A DNA stretch of 64,000 nt from Chryseobacterium sp. 3008163 (GTDB lineage: Bacteria; Bacteroidota; Bacteroidia; Flavobacteriales; Weeksellaceae), in NCBI RefSeq assembly GCF_003669035.1, contig NZ_CP033070.1, positions 4,278,001 through 4,342,000 of the forward strand. Direction: 5' to 3'. Under the pieces are notes generated by a model, which was not told where the DNA came from, ran no database searches, and saw nothing but the letters and a program-made list of their open reading frames with translations. Positions within the stretch are counted from its first letter, which is position 1; every line of letters starts with the position of its first letter. The translations under genes were made by a program, and so were the position numbers. This document shows, piece after piece, positions 31,067 through 39,130 of the stretch.

Positions 31067-31474
31067 TCACTTGGAACGCATCGCTTTTACTTTTTTGAAC
31101 GAATCATTTTTTAGGAAATTCTGATATTTTTCACTCTCAATTGGAATCATTTCGACTTTATTTTCTGCATTATGATAGAATCCAAATCCATATCTTTTTG
31201 TTAGAGCTGAACAGCGAAGACAAGGTTGACCTTTGGAAAAGAACTTATCTCTTTCATGCTCTTTTTCCTTGTCTGAAATGTCATTTTTAATCATATAATA
31301 TTTGAAACTGAGATCGTCTGAAGTGTATTTGTATGGATTTTTGCTTAAAAATCCATACTGCAAATTCGCAACTGTTTTTTCTTTCTTTTCAGATGGAATC
31401 TGACTTTCTGAAACAGGGCAGTCTTCTGCAACTTCAATAAACGTATTGATAGAGTTTGTAGTGTGGTATTTCAT
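31067..31474 (-). CDS. DUF6157 family protein
   Basis: A 135-residue soluble protein matching the DUF6157 pattern: HTTNSINTFIEVAEDCPV at the start, NPYKYTSDDL, RDKFFSKGQPCLR and LTKRYGFGF. No function is known for the family. It is a single gene. Confidence 0.8.
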   Translation of the reverse strand: MKYHTTNSINTFIEVAEDCPVSESQIPSEKKEKTVANLQYGFLSKNPYKYTSDDLSFKYYMIKNDISDKEKEHERDKFFSKGQPCLRCSALTKRYGFGFYHNAENKVEMIPIESEKYQNFLKNDSFKKVKAMRSK

Positions 31475-31611
31475 ATCTATTTTTAATGGTTTTGAGGTGT
31501 ATTTTAAGGATGTATTGATTGTAAATATTTCATGTAAATGTTTGATTTAAAGCTAAATTACTACAATCTTATATTAAATTTTCTTTAATAGATGAAATAG
31601 TTTAAAAAAAG

Positions 31612-31641
31612 TTTTGATTTATTTAATTTAATTGTATCTTG
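31612..31641 (+). promoter_or_regulatory. Candidate promoter of the RRM protein gene
   Basis: A TTTTG at 31612-31616 and TATCTTG at 31635-31641 are 18 bases apart, close to the flavobacterial pattern. It would give a leader of about 90 bases, as is common for cold-induced genes. Confidence 0.35.
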
Positions 31642-31734
31642 CAAGCGTTTATATCAGGAATCAATATTATGTTCATTATTATGTTGCTTTTCTTTTATAC
31701 CAGAATTTATATTAATTTTTAATTTTTTTTTACA

Positions 31735-32118
31735 ATGAACATTTTTGTTTCAAACATCAATTACGCAACTAAAGAATATGAGTTGCACGATTTATTCGCA
31801 GAATTTGGCGATGTATCATCTGCTAAAATTGTTACAGACAGAGAAACTGGTCGTTCTAGAGGTTTCGGTTTCGTAGAAATGGGTGACGAAGAAGGAGCTC
31901 AAGCTATCGAAGCTCTTAATCAAAAAGAACTTAACGGAAAGATTCTTAACGTGTCTGAGGCTAAGCCAAGAGAAGAAAAACCAAGAAGAAGTTTTGATAA
32001 TAACAGAAGCGGAGGTGGAAGTTATGGTAACAACCGTTCAGGAGGTAACTCTGGTGGTGGTAGTTACGGAAACAACAACAACCGTGGAGGTAACGGAGGC
32101 GGCGGAAGTCGTTGGTAA
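31735..32118 (+). CDS. RNA recognition motif protein with a Gly-rich tail
   Basis: A 127-residue RNA-binding protein. One RRM covers residues 1-80 with RNP2 (IFVSNI) at the start and RNP1 (RGFGFVEM) in the middle. The tail from about residue 85 is rich in Gly, Asn, Ser and Arg. The architecture is that of bacterial cold-inducible RNA-binding proteins. The long AT-rich leader may carry post-transcriptional control. A terminator follows. Confidence 0.93.
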   Translation: MNIFVSNINYATKEYELHDLFAEFGDVSSAKIVTDRETGRSRGFGFVEMGDEEGAQAIEALNQKELNGKILNVSEAKPREEKPRRSFDNNRSGGGSYGNNRSGGNSGGGSYGNNNNRGGNGGGGSRW

Positions 32119-32124
32119 AAAATT

Positions 32125-32150
32125 GAAGCGGCTTTTAAGCCGCTTTTTTT
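32125..32150 (+). terminator. Terminator of the RRM protein gene
   Basis: AAGCGGCTT (32125-32133) pairs with AAGCCGCTT (32136-32144) and runs into T residues, seven bases after the stop. Confidence 0.85.
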
Positions 32151-32198
32151 ATGTCTTTATTGTAAGAAAAAATAGTATTGAATTAATTTTCTGTTTTA

Positions 32199-32226
32199 AA
32201 CTAACAACCAGAAACTAATAACTAAA
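32199..32226. repeat. Heptanucleotide-phased tract (unit about AACTAAT)
   Basis: Consecutive 7-mers read AACTAAC, AACCAGA, AACTAAT, AACTAAA. It lies between the ends of the convergent RRM and BlaI-type genes. Confidence 0.55.
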
Positions 32227-32229
32227 CTA

Positions 32230-32697
32230 CTAATCTTTTTTCTTCTTCTTTTTCTTATCCTTTCCTTTTTTATCTTTCTTAGGATTCAGTATTTCTTCAG
32301 CATATTCGAGAGTTGGAGTTTTTACTTTTACAGGTTTCATTTCAATTTTAAGATCAAAATATTCTTTAAGATCATTCTGAGATACCAGATTTTCTTTAAA
32401 CAAAAATTCTAAAATTTCTTTGCCAGAATTATTGAAAAAATTCTGCGTGAGTTCTCTCAATATAAATTTTTTATACTCGTCAAAAGGAACGATGACGCTG
32501 TATTTAAAAATACGGCCTTCTTTTTCTGTAGATAAATAACCTTTTTCAACCAATATTTTCAGGTAAGTAGAAACTGTATTTTGATGCGGTTTTGGTTCAG
32601 GATGTTTCTCCATGACATCTTTTAAATAAAAAGAATTTAAGTCCCAAAAAAGCTTCATTAAGTTCTCTTCTGCTGATGTAAGATGATTTATTTTCAT
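32230..32697 (-). CDS. BlaI/MecI/CopY family transcriptional regulator
   Basis: A 155-residue protein with a winged helix in residues 5-80 (LTSAEENLMKLFW, NTVSTYLKILVEKGYL), as in BlaI/MecI repressors, and an unusual Lys-rich tail of about 20 residues. In Bacteroidota these regulators are often paired with a BlaR/M56 peptidase, but none is next to it here. It starts 46 bases after the PAP2-like gene. Confidence 0.85.
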   Translation of the reverse strand: MKINHLTSAEENLMKLFWDLNSFYLKDVMEKHPEPKPHQNTVSTYLKILVEKGYLSTEKEGRIFKYSVIVPFDEYKKFILRELTQNFFNNSGKEILEFLFKENLVSQNDLKEYFDLKIEMKPVKVKTPTLEYAEEILNPKKDKKGKDKKKKKKKD

Positions 32698-32743
32698 ATT
32701 TAAATTTTATAAAATAGTAGGGTATCGCTTTTTCGCAAAGTAT

Positions 32744-33391
32744 TTATTTGATTGTAGTTTCCACAGGAATCACTTCAGTCGGTATATCATTGCGCTGATA
32801 CTTATTGTTGCAATAAAGATAAATAAAAGAAACCAAAACAGCGATGCCTGCTCCCGTAAATACTTCTTTTACGGTATGTCTTTTCAGAATAACTCTCGTA
32901 ATTCCGACCAAAATTGCAATCGCAAGCCATGCAAAACCAATTTTCACATCAAATGCAAAGAATAACGCAGAGACAAATACATTGAATGCAGTATGCATCG
33001 AGCTTTTAATATATAAATTACTGAACTGTAATGCGAACAGAAGAATTAAAATAAACAACATCACGAAATCTATAAAGCCATTCTTAATATAATTGAACGT
33101 CAAATAAGAAACAATACAGACAGCAATGAAAATATACAATGTTTTTCTTTGAACTCTATTTGATACGTCCATATTGGTATATCGACCTGTTTTTACATTC
33201 CAGACAATCCAGATAATTACCGGAAGAATGGTCATCAGTAAAATAGGCAAAAAGTGTGTGAAAGCTTCTTTAAAGGTGTAATTCTGAATACTGAAATACA
33301 CGAAATAGATAACCAAAGAAACTAAAGGATTAAAAAAATCTGAAATAATTCTTGAAACAATGTGTAGTAATGAGGTCTTTTTTTCTTCCAT
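32744..33391 (-). CDS. PAP2-like integral membrane protein
   Basis: A 215-residue protein with about six hydrophobic helices. It has the order of motifs of the PAP2 phosphatase fold, but degenerate: SSMHTAF in place of PSGH, and TRVILKRHTVKEV in place of SR...H...D (the second histidine is kept and the aspartate is Glu). Lipid phosphatase activity is possible but not assured. It is probably cotranscribed with the BlaI-type regulator gene. Confidence 0.65.
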   Translation of the reverse strand: MEEKKTSLLHIVSRIISDFFNPLVSLVIYFVYFSIQNYTFKEAFTHFLPILLMTILPVIIWIVWNVKTGRYTNMDVSNRVQRKTLYIFIAVCIVSYLTFNYIKNGFIDFVMLFILILLFALQFSNLYIKSSMHTAFNVFVSALFFAFDVKIGFAWLAIAILVGITRVILKRHTVKEVFTGAGIAVLVSFIYLYCNNKYQRNDIPTEVIPVETTIK

Positions 33392-33471
33392 ATTGAAGTT
33401 TGTGATGTAAATATAACATTATAACTAAAAAAACAATTGCTCTATATATAATAAAAACAAAGTTTTTTTTA

Positions 33472-33479
33472 TATTTTTG
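33472..33479 (+). promoter_or_regulatory. -7 promoter box of pdhA
   Basis: TATTTTTG matches TAnnTTTG perfectly, 38 bases before the pdhA start. No convincing -33 element was found. Confidence 0.4.
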
Positions 33480-33517
33480 CTCAACTATTTCATAATAAAT
33501 AAGCAAGAAGCTAGCAC

Positions 33518-34519
33518 ATGAAAGAATTTTCTAAAGAGGTATACCTGAAGTGGTATGAAGATATGACAATGTGGAGAAGGTTTGAAGACAAATGCCGTTC
33601 TCTTTATTTAAAACAAAAAATCAGAGGTTTTTTACATTTGTACAACGGTCAGGAAGCTATTCCGGCTGGTTTTACGCATGCAATGGATTTAACTAAAGAC
33701 AGCATGATCACTGCTTACAGATGTCACATTCATCCGATGGCAATGGGAGTAGACCCAAAAAGAATCATGGCAGAACTTTGTGGTAAAGCTACAGGTACTT
33801 CAGGAGGTATGGGTGGATCTATGCACATTTTTAGTAAAGAACACAGATTTTACGGAGGTCATGGTATTGTAGGAGGTCAAATTCCTTTGGGAGCAGGTAT
33901 TGCTTTTGCAGATAAATATTTCGACAGAAAAGCGGTAAACATCTGTTTCTTCGGAGACGGTGCTGCAAGACAAGGTTCTCTTCACGAAACTTTCAACATG
34001 GCAATGAACTGGAAACTTCCGGTAGTATTTGTGGTTGAAAACAATCAATATGCGATGGGAACTTCTGTAAAAAGAACTGCTAATCACGAAGATATCTACA
34101 AACTAGGATTAGGTTACGAAATGCCTTGTTTAGCCGTTGATGCAATGGATCCTGAGAAAGTGGCTGAAGCTGCTTACGAAGCTATTGAAAGAGCTAGAAG
34201 AGGAGACGGACCGACTTTCATTGAAGCAAGAACGTACCGTTTCAGAGGTCACTCAATGTCTGATGCTGAGCCTTACAGATCTAAGGATGAAGTTGCTATT
34301 GCAAAAAAAGACGATCCAATAGAATTAATCAAAGCGAGAATCTTAGAAAACAACTGGGCAACTGAAGAAGAATTGGAAGCTACAGATAACAAATCAAGAG
34401 ACTTTGTAGAAGAGTGCATCGAGTTTATGGAAAATTCTCCATACCCGACCGCAGAAAAAATCTACGAGTATGTTTACGCTCAGGAAGATTATCCATTCTT
34501 AGACAAATTAGAAAACTAA
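33518..34519 (+). CDS. pdhA: Pyruvate dehydrogenase E1 component alpha subunit
   Basis: Thiamine-pyrophosphate-dependent subunit that decarboxylates pyruvate in the pyruvate dehydrogenase complex. The 333-residue protein shows the E1-alpha signatures GGMGGSMHIF, the TPP/Mg motif from GDGAARQGS to VVENN (about 147-176), and YRFRGHSMSDAE, the phosphorylation-loop equivalent. The E2 gene follows after 82 bases; the E1 beta gene that usually accompanies it is not between them or elsewhere in this window. Confidence 0.95.
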   Translation: MKEFSKEVYLKWYEDMTMWRRFEDKCRSLYLKQKIRGFLHLYNGQEAIPAGFTHAMDLTKDSMITAYRCHIHPMAMGVDPKRIMAELCGKATGTSGGMGGSMHIFSKEHRFYGGHGIVGGQIPLGAGIAFADKYFDRKAVNICFFGDGAARQGSLHETFNMAMNWKLPVVFVVENNQYAMGTSVKRTANHEDIYKLGLGYEMPCLAVDAMDPEKVAEAAYEAIERARRGDGPTFIEARTYRFRGHSMSDAEPYRSKDEVAIAKKDDPIELIKARILENNWATEEELEATDNKSRDFVEECIEFMENSPYPTAEKIYEYVYAQEDYPFLDKLEN

Positions 34520-34597
34520 AAATTAATAATTAATTTGATATTTGAATTTGAGGCTATCTAATCTCAAATCTCGAATCTCGAATCTCAAATCAATATA
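34517..34597. repeat. Heptanucleotide-phased intergenic tract between pdhA and pdhC
   Basis: From 34514 onward the sequence splits into consecutive 7-mers: AACTAAA, AATTAAT, AATTAAT, TTGATAT, TTGAATT, TGAGGCT, ATCTAAT, CTCAAAT, CTCGAAT, CTCGAAT, CTCAAAT, CAATATA, reaching five bases before the next ATG. Almost the entire spacer is built this way. Confidence 0.7.
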
Positions 34598-34601
34598 GAT
34601 T

Positions 34602-36218
34602 ATGGCAGAAGTTATTACAATGCCACGTCTTTCCGACACGATGACGGAAGGTAAGGTGGCGAAATGGCATAAAAAAGTAGGAGATAAAATAAAGGAAGGA
34701 GATATTTTAGCTGAAATTGAAACAGATAAAGCGGTTCAGGATTTCGAATCTGAAATTGAAGGAACTCTTTTATTTGTAGGAGTTGAAGAAGGTGCTGCTG
34801 CGGCAGTTGATTCTATTTTAGCAATTATCGGTCAAGAAGGTGAAGATATTTCTTCTTTAAAAGGAGGAAATGCTCCGGCGGCTGAAGGTGCTTCTGAAGA
34901 GAAAAAATCTGAAGAAGAATCTAAAACTGAAAACGAATCTACAAGCGTTGAGCAAACTTCAGCTGAAGTTCCTGCAGGAGTAGAAGTAATTACAATGCCA
35001 AGACTTTCTGATACAATGACAGAAGGTAAGGTAGCTAAATGGCACAAAAACGTTGGAGATACAGTAAAAGAAGGAGACTTACTTGCTGAGATCGAAACAG
35101 ATAAAGCAGTTCAGGATTTTGAATCTGAATTCAATGGAGTTCTTCTAAAACAAGGTGTTGAAGAAGGCGGAGCTGCACCAGTTGACAGTGTTTTGGCAAT
35201 TATCGGCCCTGAAGGAACTGATGTTTCAGGAGTTGGAGCTGCAAAACCGGCAACAAAATCTGAAGACAAACCAGCTGAGCAAAAATCTGCAGCGAAAGCA
35301 GAAGAGAAATCGGTTGCACAAACTGCAAATACTTCTTCATCGGACAGAGTAGCTATTTCTCCTTTAGCTAAAAAAATAGCTCAGGATAAAGGCGTTGACA
35401 TCAACAGTCTTCAAGGTTCTGGTGAAAACGGAAGAATTGTGAAAAAAGATATTGAAAACTATCAGCCTTCACAAAAATCTGAAGCTGCTCCGGCACAAAA
35501 TAATGCTGCTGCTCAGGTTGCTTTAAGCTTTGTACAGGGAGAAGATACAGAAACTCCAAACTCTCAGGTAAGAAATATCATTGCGAAACGTCTTGCTGAA
35601 AGTAAGTTCTCTGCTCCTCACTATTATCTAATGGTTGAAATCAACATGGATAAAGCGATTGAGGCAAGAAAAGAAATCAACTCATTACCAGATACTAAAA
35701 TTTCATTCAACGATATGATTATTAAGGCGACAGCAGTTGCTTTAAGAAAACATCCGCAGGTGAACTCAAGCTGGGCAGGAGATAAAGTAATTCACAGAGG
35801 AAACATCAATGTTGGAGTAGCAGTTGCGATTCCTGACGGATTGGTAGTTCCGGTTCTAAAGAATACAGACCAAATGAATTACACTCAGATTTCTGCTGCT
35901 GTGAAAGATATGGCTGGAAGAGCAAAATCTAAAGGTCTTAAAGCAAACGAAATGGAAGGGTCTACATTCTCTATCTCAAACTTAGGAATGTTCGGAATTG
36001 AAACCTTTACAAGTATTATCAATCAACCAAATGCTGCAATTCTTTCAGTAGGTGCTATTGTTGAGAAACCAATCGTAAAAGATGGTCAAATTGTAGTAGG
36101 GAATCTTATGAAACTTTCATTAGCGTGTGACCACAGAGTAGTTGATGGTGCTACGGGAGCTCAGTTCTTGCAGACATTAAAAACATATTTAGAAAGTCCA
36201 TTAACATTGTTACTGTAA
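34602..36218 (+). CDS. pdhC: Dihydrolipoamide acetyltransferase (pyruvate dehydrogenase E2)
   Basis: Core subunit of the pyruvate dehydrogenase complex, which transfers acetyl groups to CoA. The 538-residue protein has two nearly identical lipoyl domains (residues 1-75 and about 127-202), each with the lipoyl lysine in ETDKAVQ; Ala/Glu/Lys-rich linkers; a peripheral-subunit-binding domain at about 248-285 (ISPLAKKIAQ); and a catalytic domain ending with DHRVVDGATG. It is followed by a terminator. Confidence 0.95.
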   Translation: MAEVITMPRLSDTMTEGKVAKWHKKVGDKIKEGDILAEIETDKAVQDFESEIEGTLLFVGVEEGAAAAVDSILAIIGQEGEDISSLKGGNAPAAEGASEEKKSEEESKTENESTSVEQTSAEVPAGVEVITMPRLSDTMTEGKVAKWHKNVGDTVKEGDLLAEIETDKAVQDFESEFNGVLLKQGVEEGGAAPVDSVLAIIGPEGTDVSGVGAAKPATKSEDKPAEQKSAAKAEEKSVAQTANTSSSDRVAISPLAKKIAQDKGVDINSLQGSGENGRIVKKDIENYQPSQKSEAAPAQNNAAAQVALSFVQGEDTETPNSQVRNIIAKRLAESKFSAPHYYLMVEINMDKAIEARKEINSLPDTKISFNDMIIKATAVALRKHPQVNSSWAGDKVIHRGNINVGVAVAIPDGLVVPVLKNTDQMNYTQISAAVKDMAGRAKSKGLKANEMEGSTFSISNLGMFGIETFTSIINQPNAAILSVGAIVEKPIVKDGQIVVGNLMKLSLACDHRVVDGATGAQFLQTLKTYLESPLTLLL

Positions 36219-36240
36219 TTTTCTTTTTATATTATACTAA

Positions 36241-36269
36241 AAACCTCTCATCTCGAGAGGTTTTTTTGT
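36241..36269 (+). terminator. Terminator of pdhC
   Basis: AAAACCTCTC (36241-36250) pairs with GAGAGGTTTT (36256-36265), followed by a T-run, 23 bases after the stop. Confidence 0.88.
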
Positions 36270-36304
36270 TTTAAATTTTACTTAATCGTTCAATTCTTAA
36301 TTTT

Positions 36305-36360
36305 ACTTCTAACTTCTAACTTCTAACTTCTAACTTCTAACTTCTAACTTCTAACTTCTA
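36305..36360. repeat. Eight exact copies of the heptamer ACTTCTA
   Basis: A perfect microsatellite, followed by one degenerate copy ACTTAAG. A -7-like AATCTTTG lies directly after it at 36368-36375, so the array occupies the -33 region of the next gene's presumed promoter. Confidence 0.95.
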
Positions 36361-36367
36361 ACTTAAG

Positions 36368-36375
36368 AATCTTTG
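36368..36375 (+). promoter_or_regulatory. Candidate -7 box of the GLPGLI gene pair
   Basis: AATCTTTG matches TAnnTTTG except at the first base and lies 41 bases before the start codon. The upstream -33 position falls inside the heptamer array. Confidence 0.35.
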
Positions 36376-36415
36376 CCAATAGAGAATAATATCCTATTTT
36401 AGTGAAAAAATTTAA

Positions 36416-37282
36416 ATGAAGAAAATTATTTTCGGATTGCTTTCTTTTTTAGGCATCGCAACCTACTCCCAAAATCAGCGATTTTCTTATGAATATAAAT
36501 TTGTAAGAGATTCCACAGAAAAAGATAAAGCTGAAACTGAAGTGATGCTTTTAAATGTTTTTTCTAAAGGTTCTCAGTTTTACAGTAAAGATACTTTTGA
36601 TTCTGATTCAATCATTAATGAGGAATTTAAAAAACAGTCTAAAGGTGGAAGTATGGACATAAATTTAACTGGATTTAAGGCAAAAGGAAAAGTGAGATAT
36701 CAAATTGAGAAAAATTATCCTGATTATTCTGTAAACTTTTTCACACAGTTGGGTTCTTCGGAATATATGATCCAAGAATCTAGAAAAATAGATTGGAAAA
36801 TATTGCCTGAAAATGAAAAAGTGGGTGAGTTTAACACTCAGAAAGCAACTTGCAACTATGTCGGTAGAGTTTGGACTGCTTGGTTTACTACAGACATCCC
36901 AATTCAGGATGGGCCACACAAATTTCATGGTTTACCTGGTTTAATTGTAAAATTGGAAGACAAAACAAAATCTCATACTTATGAACTGAAAGGGGTGAGG
37001 AAATTCAGTAATGAAAATGAATGGAAAAGTTTCAAAGACAAAGAAAGGTATGAGCCATTAATTGTTTTAAATGATAAAAAATACAAGAAAGTTTATTTGG
37101 ATAATAGGGCAGATCCTAATAAAGGATTAAGAAGTCTTTTAGCAGAAGGCGGGAAAGTTGAAATGAAAGATGCTTCTGGAAAGATCATGGATACCAATCA
37201 AATAATGAAGGACAGAGAAAAAAAACAGGTTGAAGCAAACAAGAAAAATAATAATCCGCTGGAATTAGACTTATTAAAATAA
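36416..37282 (+). CDS. GLPGLI family exported protein (first paralogue)
   Basis: A 288-residue protein with a signal peptide (to ATYSQ) and the family core GLPGLIVKLEDKTKSHTYELK at about 176 onward, preceded by the usual W-T-A-W-F-T-x-x-I-P-I-Q-D-G-P motif. GLPGLI proteins are secreted or outer-membrane proteins of Bacteroidota with unknown function, often near TonB receptors. It is followed 16 bases later by a close paralogue. Confidence 0.9.
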   Translation: MKKIIFGLLSFLGIATYSQNQRFSYEYKFVRDSTEKDKAETEVMLLNVFSKGSQFYSKDTFDSDSIINEEFKKQSKGGSMDINLTGFKAKGKVRYQIEKNYPDYSVNFFTQLGSSEYMIQESRKIDWKILPENEKVGEFNTQKATCNYVGRVWTAWFTTDIPIQDGPHKFHGLPGLIVKLEDKTKSHTYELKGVRKFSNENEWKSFKDKERYEPLIVLNDKKYKKVYLDNRADPNKGLRSLLAEGGKVEMKDASGKIMDTNQIMKDREKKQVEANKKNNNPLELDLLK

Positions 37283-37298
37283 TTTAGAAATATTTTAA

Positions 37299-38153
37299 AT
37301 GATACAAACGAAAACATTACTAATTGCTATTTTTACATTTTTAAGTCTATATTTTACTGCACAAAGCCAACGATTTGCATACGAATATGTATTCGTAAAA
37401 GACTCTACAAAAATGAATGACAAAGAGTCTGAGCTCATGTATCTTGATGTCTCCAAAAAAGGTTCGAAATTCTTCAGCCAGAAAAGAGAAATAGCAGATT
37501 CTCTACATTTGGAGATTGTAAAAAATCAAAATAAAGATTTTAGCGGAATTGACTATGGATTAGTTGTATATGTAGTTGAAAAATCTTATCCTGATTTTAA
37601 AATAAATTTATTTGATAACCTTGATATGAGTAAATACAAGATTTCTGATAATCGCAAAATGGATTGGAAGATTCTTTCGGAAAAAGAAACAATTGGAGAT
37701 TTAAATGCCCAAAAAGCAACCTGTAATTTTGCCGGAAGAACGTGGACAGCCTGGTTTGTATCTGACATTCCCATTCAGGATGGCCCTTACAAATTTAATG
37801 GTTTGCCTGGATTAATTATTAAAATTGAAGATAAAACTAAATCGCATTCATTTGTTCTGAAAGAAATCAAAAAATTACGGTCTGATCAAGAATGGAAAAG
37901 TGACGGAGAAAAGAAAAGTTTTAATGCCATAATTGCCATAGATCAGGAAAAATACAAGAAACAGTTTAAAGATAACAGAGAAAATCCAACAAAAGGTATG
38001 CGTCAAATGATGTCTGGAGGTAATAAAATAATGATGATAGATGAAAAAGGGAAGCCTTTGGACATTGAGGAAATGATGCGTGACATGGAAAAAAATGCTA
38101 AAGCAAATAATGCTAAGAACAATAATGTTTTGGAACTGGATTTACTACAATAA
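37299..38153 (+). CDS. GLPGLI family exported protein (second paralogue)
   Basis: A 284-residue protein that aligns along its whole length with the preceding gene product (both start QRFAYEY/QRFSYEY and end NNxLELDLLx), so the pair is a tandem duplication. The signal peptide and GLPGLIIKIEDKTKSH core are present. The function is unknown. The downstream region is an insertion-sequence remnant, so no clear terminator is left. Confidence 0.9.
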   Translation: MIQTKTLLIAIFTFLSLYFTAQSQRFAYEYVFVKDSTKMNDKESELMYLDVSKKGSKFFSQKREIADSLHLEIVKNQNKDFSGIDYGLVVYVVEKSYPDFKINLFDNLDMSKYKISDNRKMDWKILSEKETIGDLNAQKATCNFAGRTWTAWFVSDIPIQDGPYKFNGLPGLIIKIEDKTKSHSFVLKEIKKLRSDQEWKSDGEKKSFNAIIAIDQEKYKKQFKDNRENPTKGMRQMMSGGNKIMMIDEKGKPLDIEEMMRDMEKNAKANNAKNNNVLELDLLQ

Positions 38154-38196
38154 AAAACTCCCGAAACTTTAGACTGCCACCAATTGTTAGACAAAA

Positions 38197-38333
38197 TTAA
38201 ACAATATAATTAGATGAAAGAGTTCGGTACTGTATCGGGCTCTTTCCTTTTAAATTTAACCTTATTCTGTCGTTGTTGTAATAAGTGATGTATTGTTTTA
38301 TTTCTTTTCTAAGCTCATCGATTGTTTTAAAAA
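38197..38333 (-). pseudogene. IS3-family transposase OrfB C-terminal fragment
   Basis: The minus strand reads FKTIDELRKEIKQYITYYN, then NDRIRLNLKGKSPIQYRT, to a stop. This is the typical end of IS3/IS150-group OrfB transposases (the YYN...R...L.G.SP..YR pattern). The catalytic core is missing. Confidence 0.8.
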
Positions 38334-38335
38334 CG

Positions 38336-38398
38336 GTCTATAGACAACAATCTTCCCAAAGTATCAATAACAAATAAATTCTTTTTGATACTCCCTGA
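38336..38398 (-). pseudogene. Possible second transposase fragment (IS4/IS5-like)
   Basis: The minus strand encodes SGSIKKNLFVIDTLGRLLSI, which resembles the RKRHxxVDTLGLLL segment of IS5-type DDE transposases. It lies inside the IS3-type terminal repeats, suggesting a mosaic of decayed elements. The match is short. Confidence 0.35.
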
Positions 38399-38539
38399 TG
38401 ACTTATAATTTAAAGCCTGTTCCAAATTTTCTTTTCATAAAAAATGCCCCTAAAAAGTGTCTAACTTTTTTGGGGCAGTCCAGTAAGCTGGGGATTTTCT
38501 GTTGTAAGAATATATATAATTTGATTTGGGCGGTGGTTT

Positions 38540-38962
38540 CTATGCTACTGCTTCGTTTTTAAATATATTCTTCATAGAAACTCCTGTTTCTTTTCCAAAA
38601 AGACAAGAGAATATATTTTGAAATTCATGAATGTACTTGCATTTAATTGTATTTCCATAAATTTTCAAACCTTCAACGATTTTCTTTGAACTTAAATCGA
38701 TATCATACTTGATAAATGATTCTGGTCTTTCGTATCTGATTCTGTGATCTGAACTATAAGTTCTTGAAAACCCAAATTTTACTAACCAATCTTCATTAAT
38801 GCTGATAGGGTTGATAGAATCTGCAGGTACTGCCAAAGATTGATAATCATTTTCAATCTTTACAGAATAATCATTATTCTCATTGTGAAAAATCTCTGTA
38901 ATCGTGAAAATCTGGCCTCTATAATCTACCAGATTTTTAATTTTCAAATCTGTTACTTTCAT
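38540..38962 (-). CDS. Hypothetical protein next to the IS remnant
   Basis: A 140-residue soluble protein. The first 70 residues look like a small beta-rich domain (VDYRGQIFTITEI), followed by INEDWLVKFGF and a C-terminal KYIHEFQNIFSCLFG. Similar sequences occur as uncharacterised proteins on Bacteroidota chromosomes and prophages, where they are usually linked to mobile DNA. No function is recognised. Confidence 0.55.
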   Translation of the reverse strand: MKVTDLKIKNLVDYRGQIFTITEIFHNENNDYSVKIENDYQSLAVPADSINPISINEDWLVKFGFSRTYSSDHRIRYERPESFIKYDIDLSSKKIVEGLKIYGNTIKCKYIHEFQNIFSCLFGKETGVSMKNIFKNEAVA

Positions 38963-39130
38963 AATAATAGTGTGGTTTGATTAATAGTTTGCAAATACTA
39001 TGCCTCGCATTGCTCATGTGGTATGTAATATGATAAATAATTCTAAATTTTAGGTAAATTAGTTGTTAACTAAATTTTCAAACCCAGTTTAGCTTAAAAA
39101 GGTCTTCAATATTCATTAAATCTCAGTTTT

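Larger units (their letters stand above)
38172..38480. mobile_element. Insertion-sequence remnant bounded by inverted repeats
   Basis: GACTGCCACC at 38172 and the reverse complement of the bases ending at 38480 (GACTGCCCCA) start matching terminal repeats, both ending in GTTAGACA. Only 309 bases lie between, so the element has lost most of its interior. The minus strand still encodes the C-terminus of an IS3-type transposase (see the next entry). No target duplication is obvious. Confidence 0.75.

Noticed and set aside
36305..36360. CRISPR array
   Set aside because: The unit is seven bases with no spacers; it is a microsatellite.
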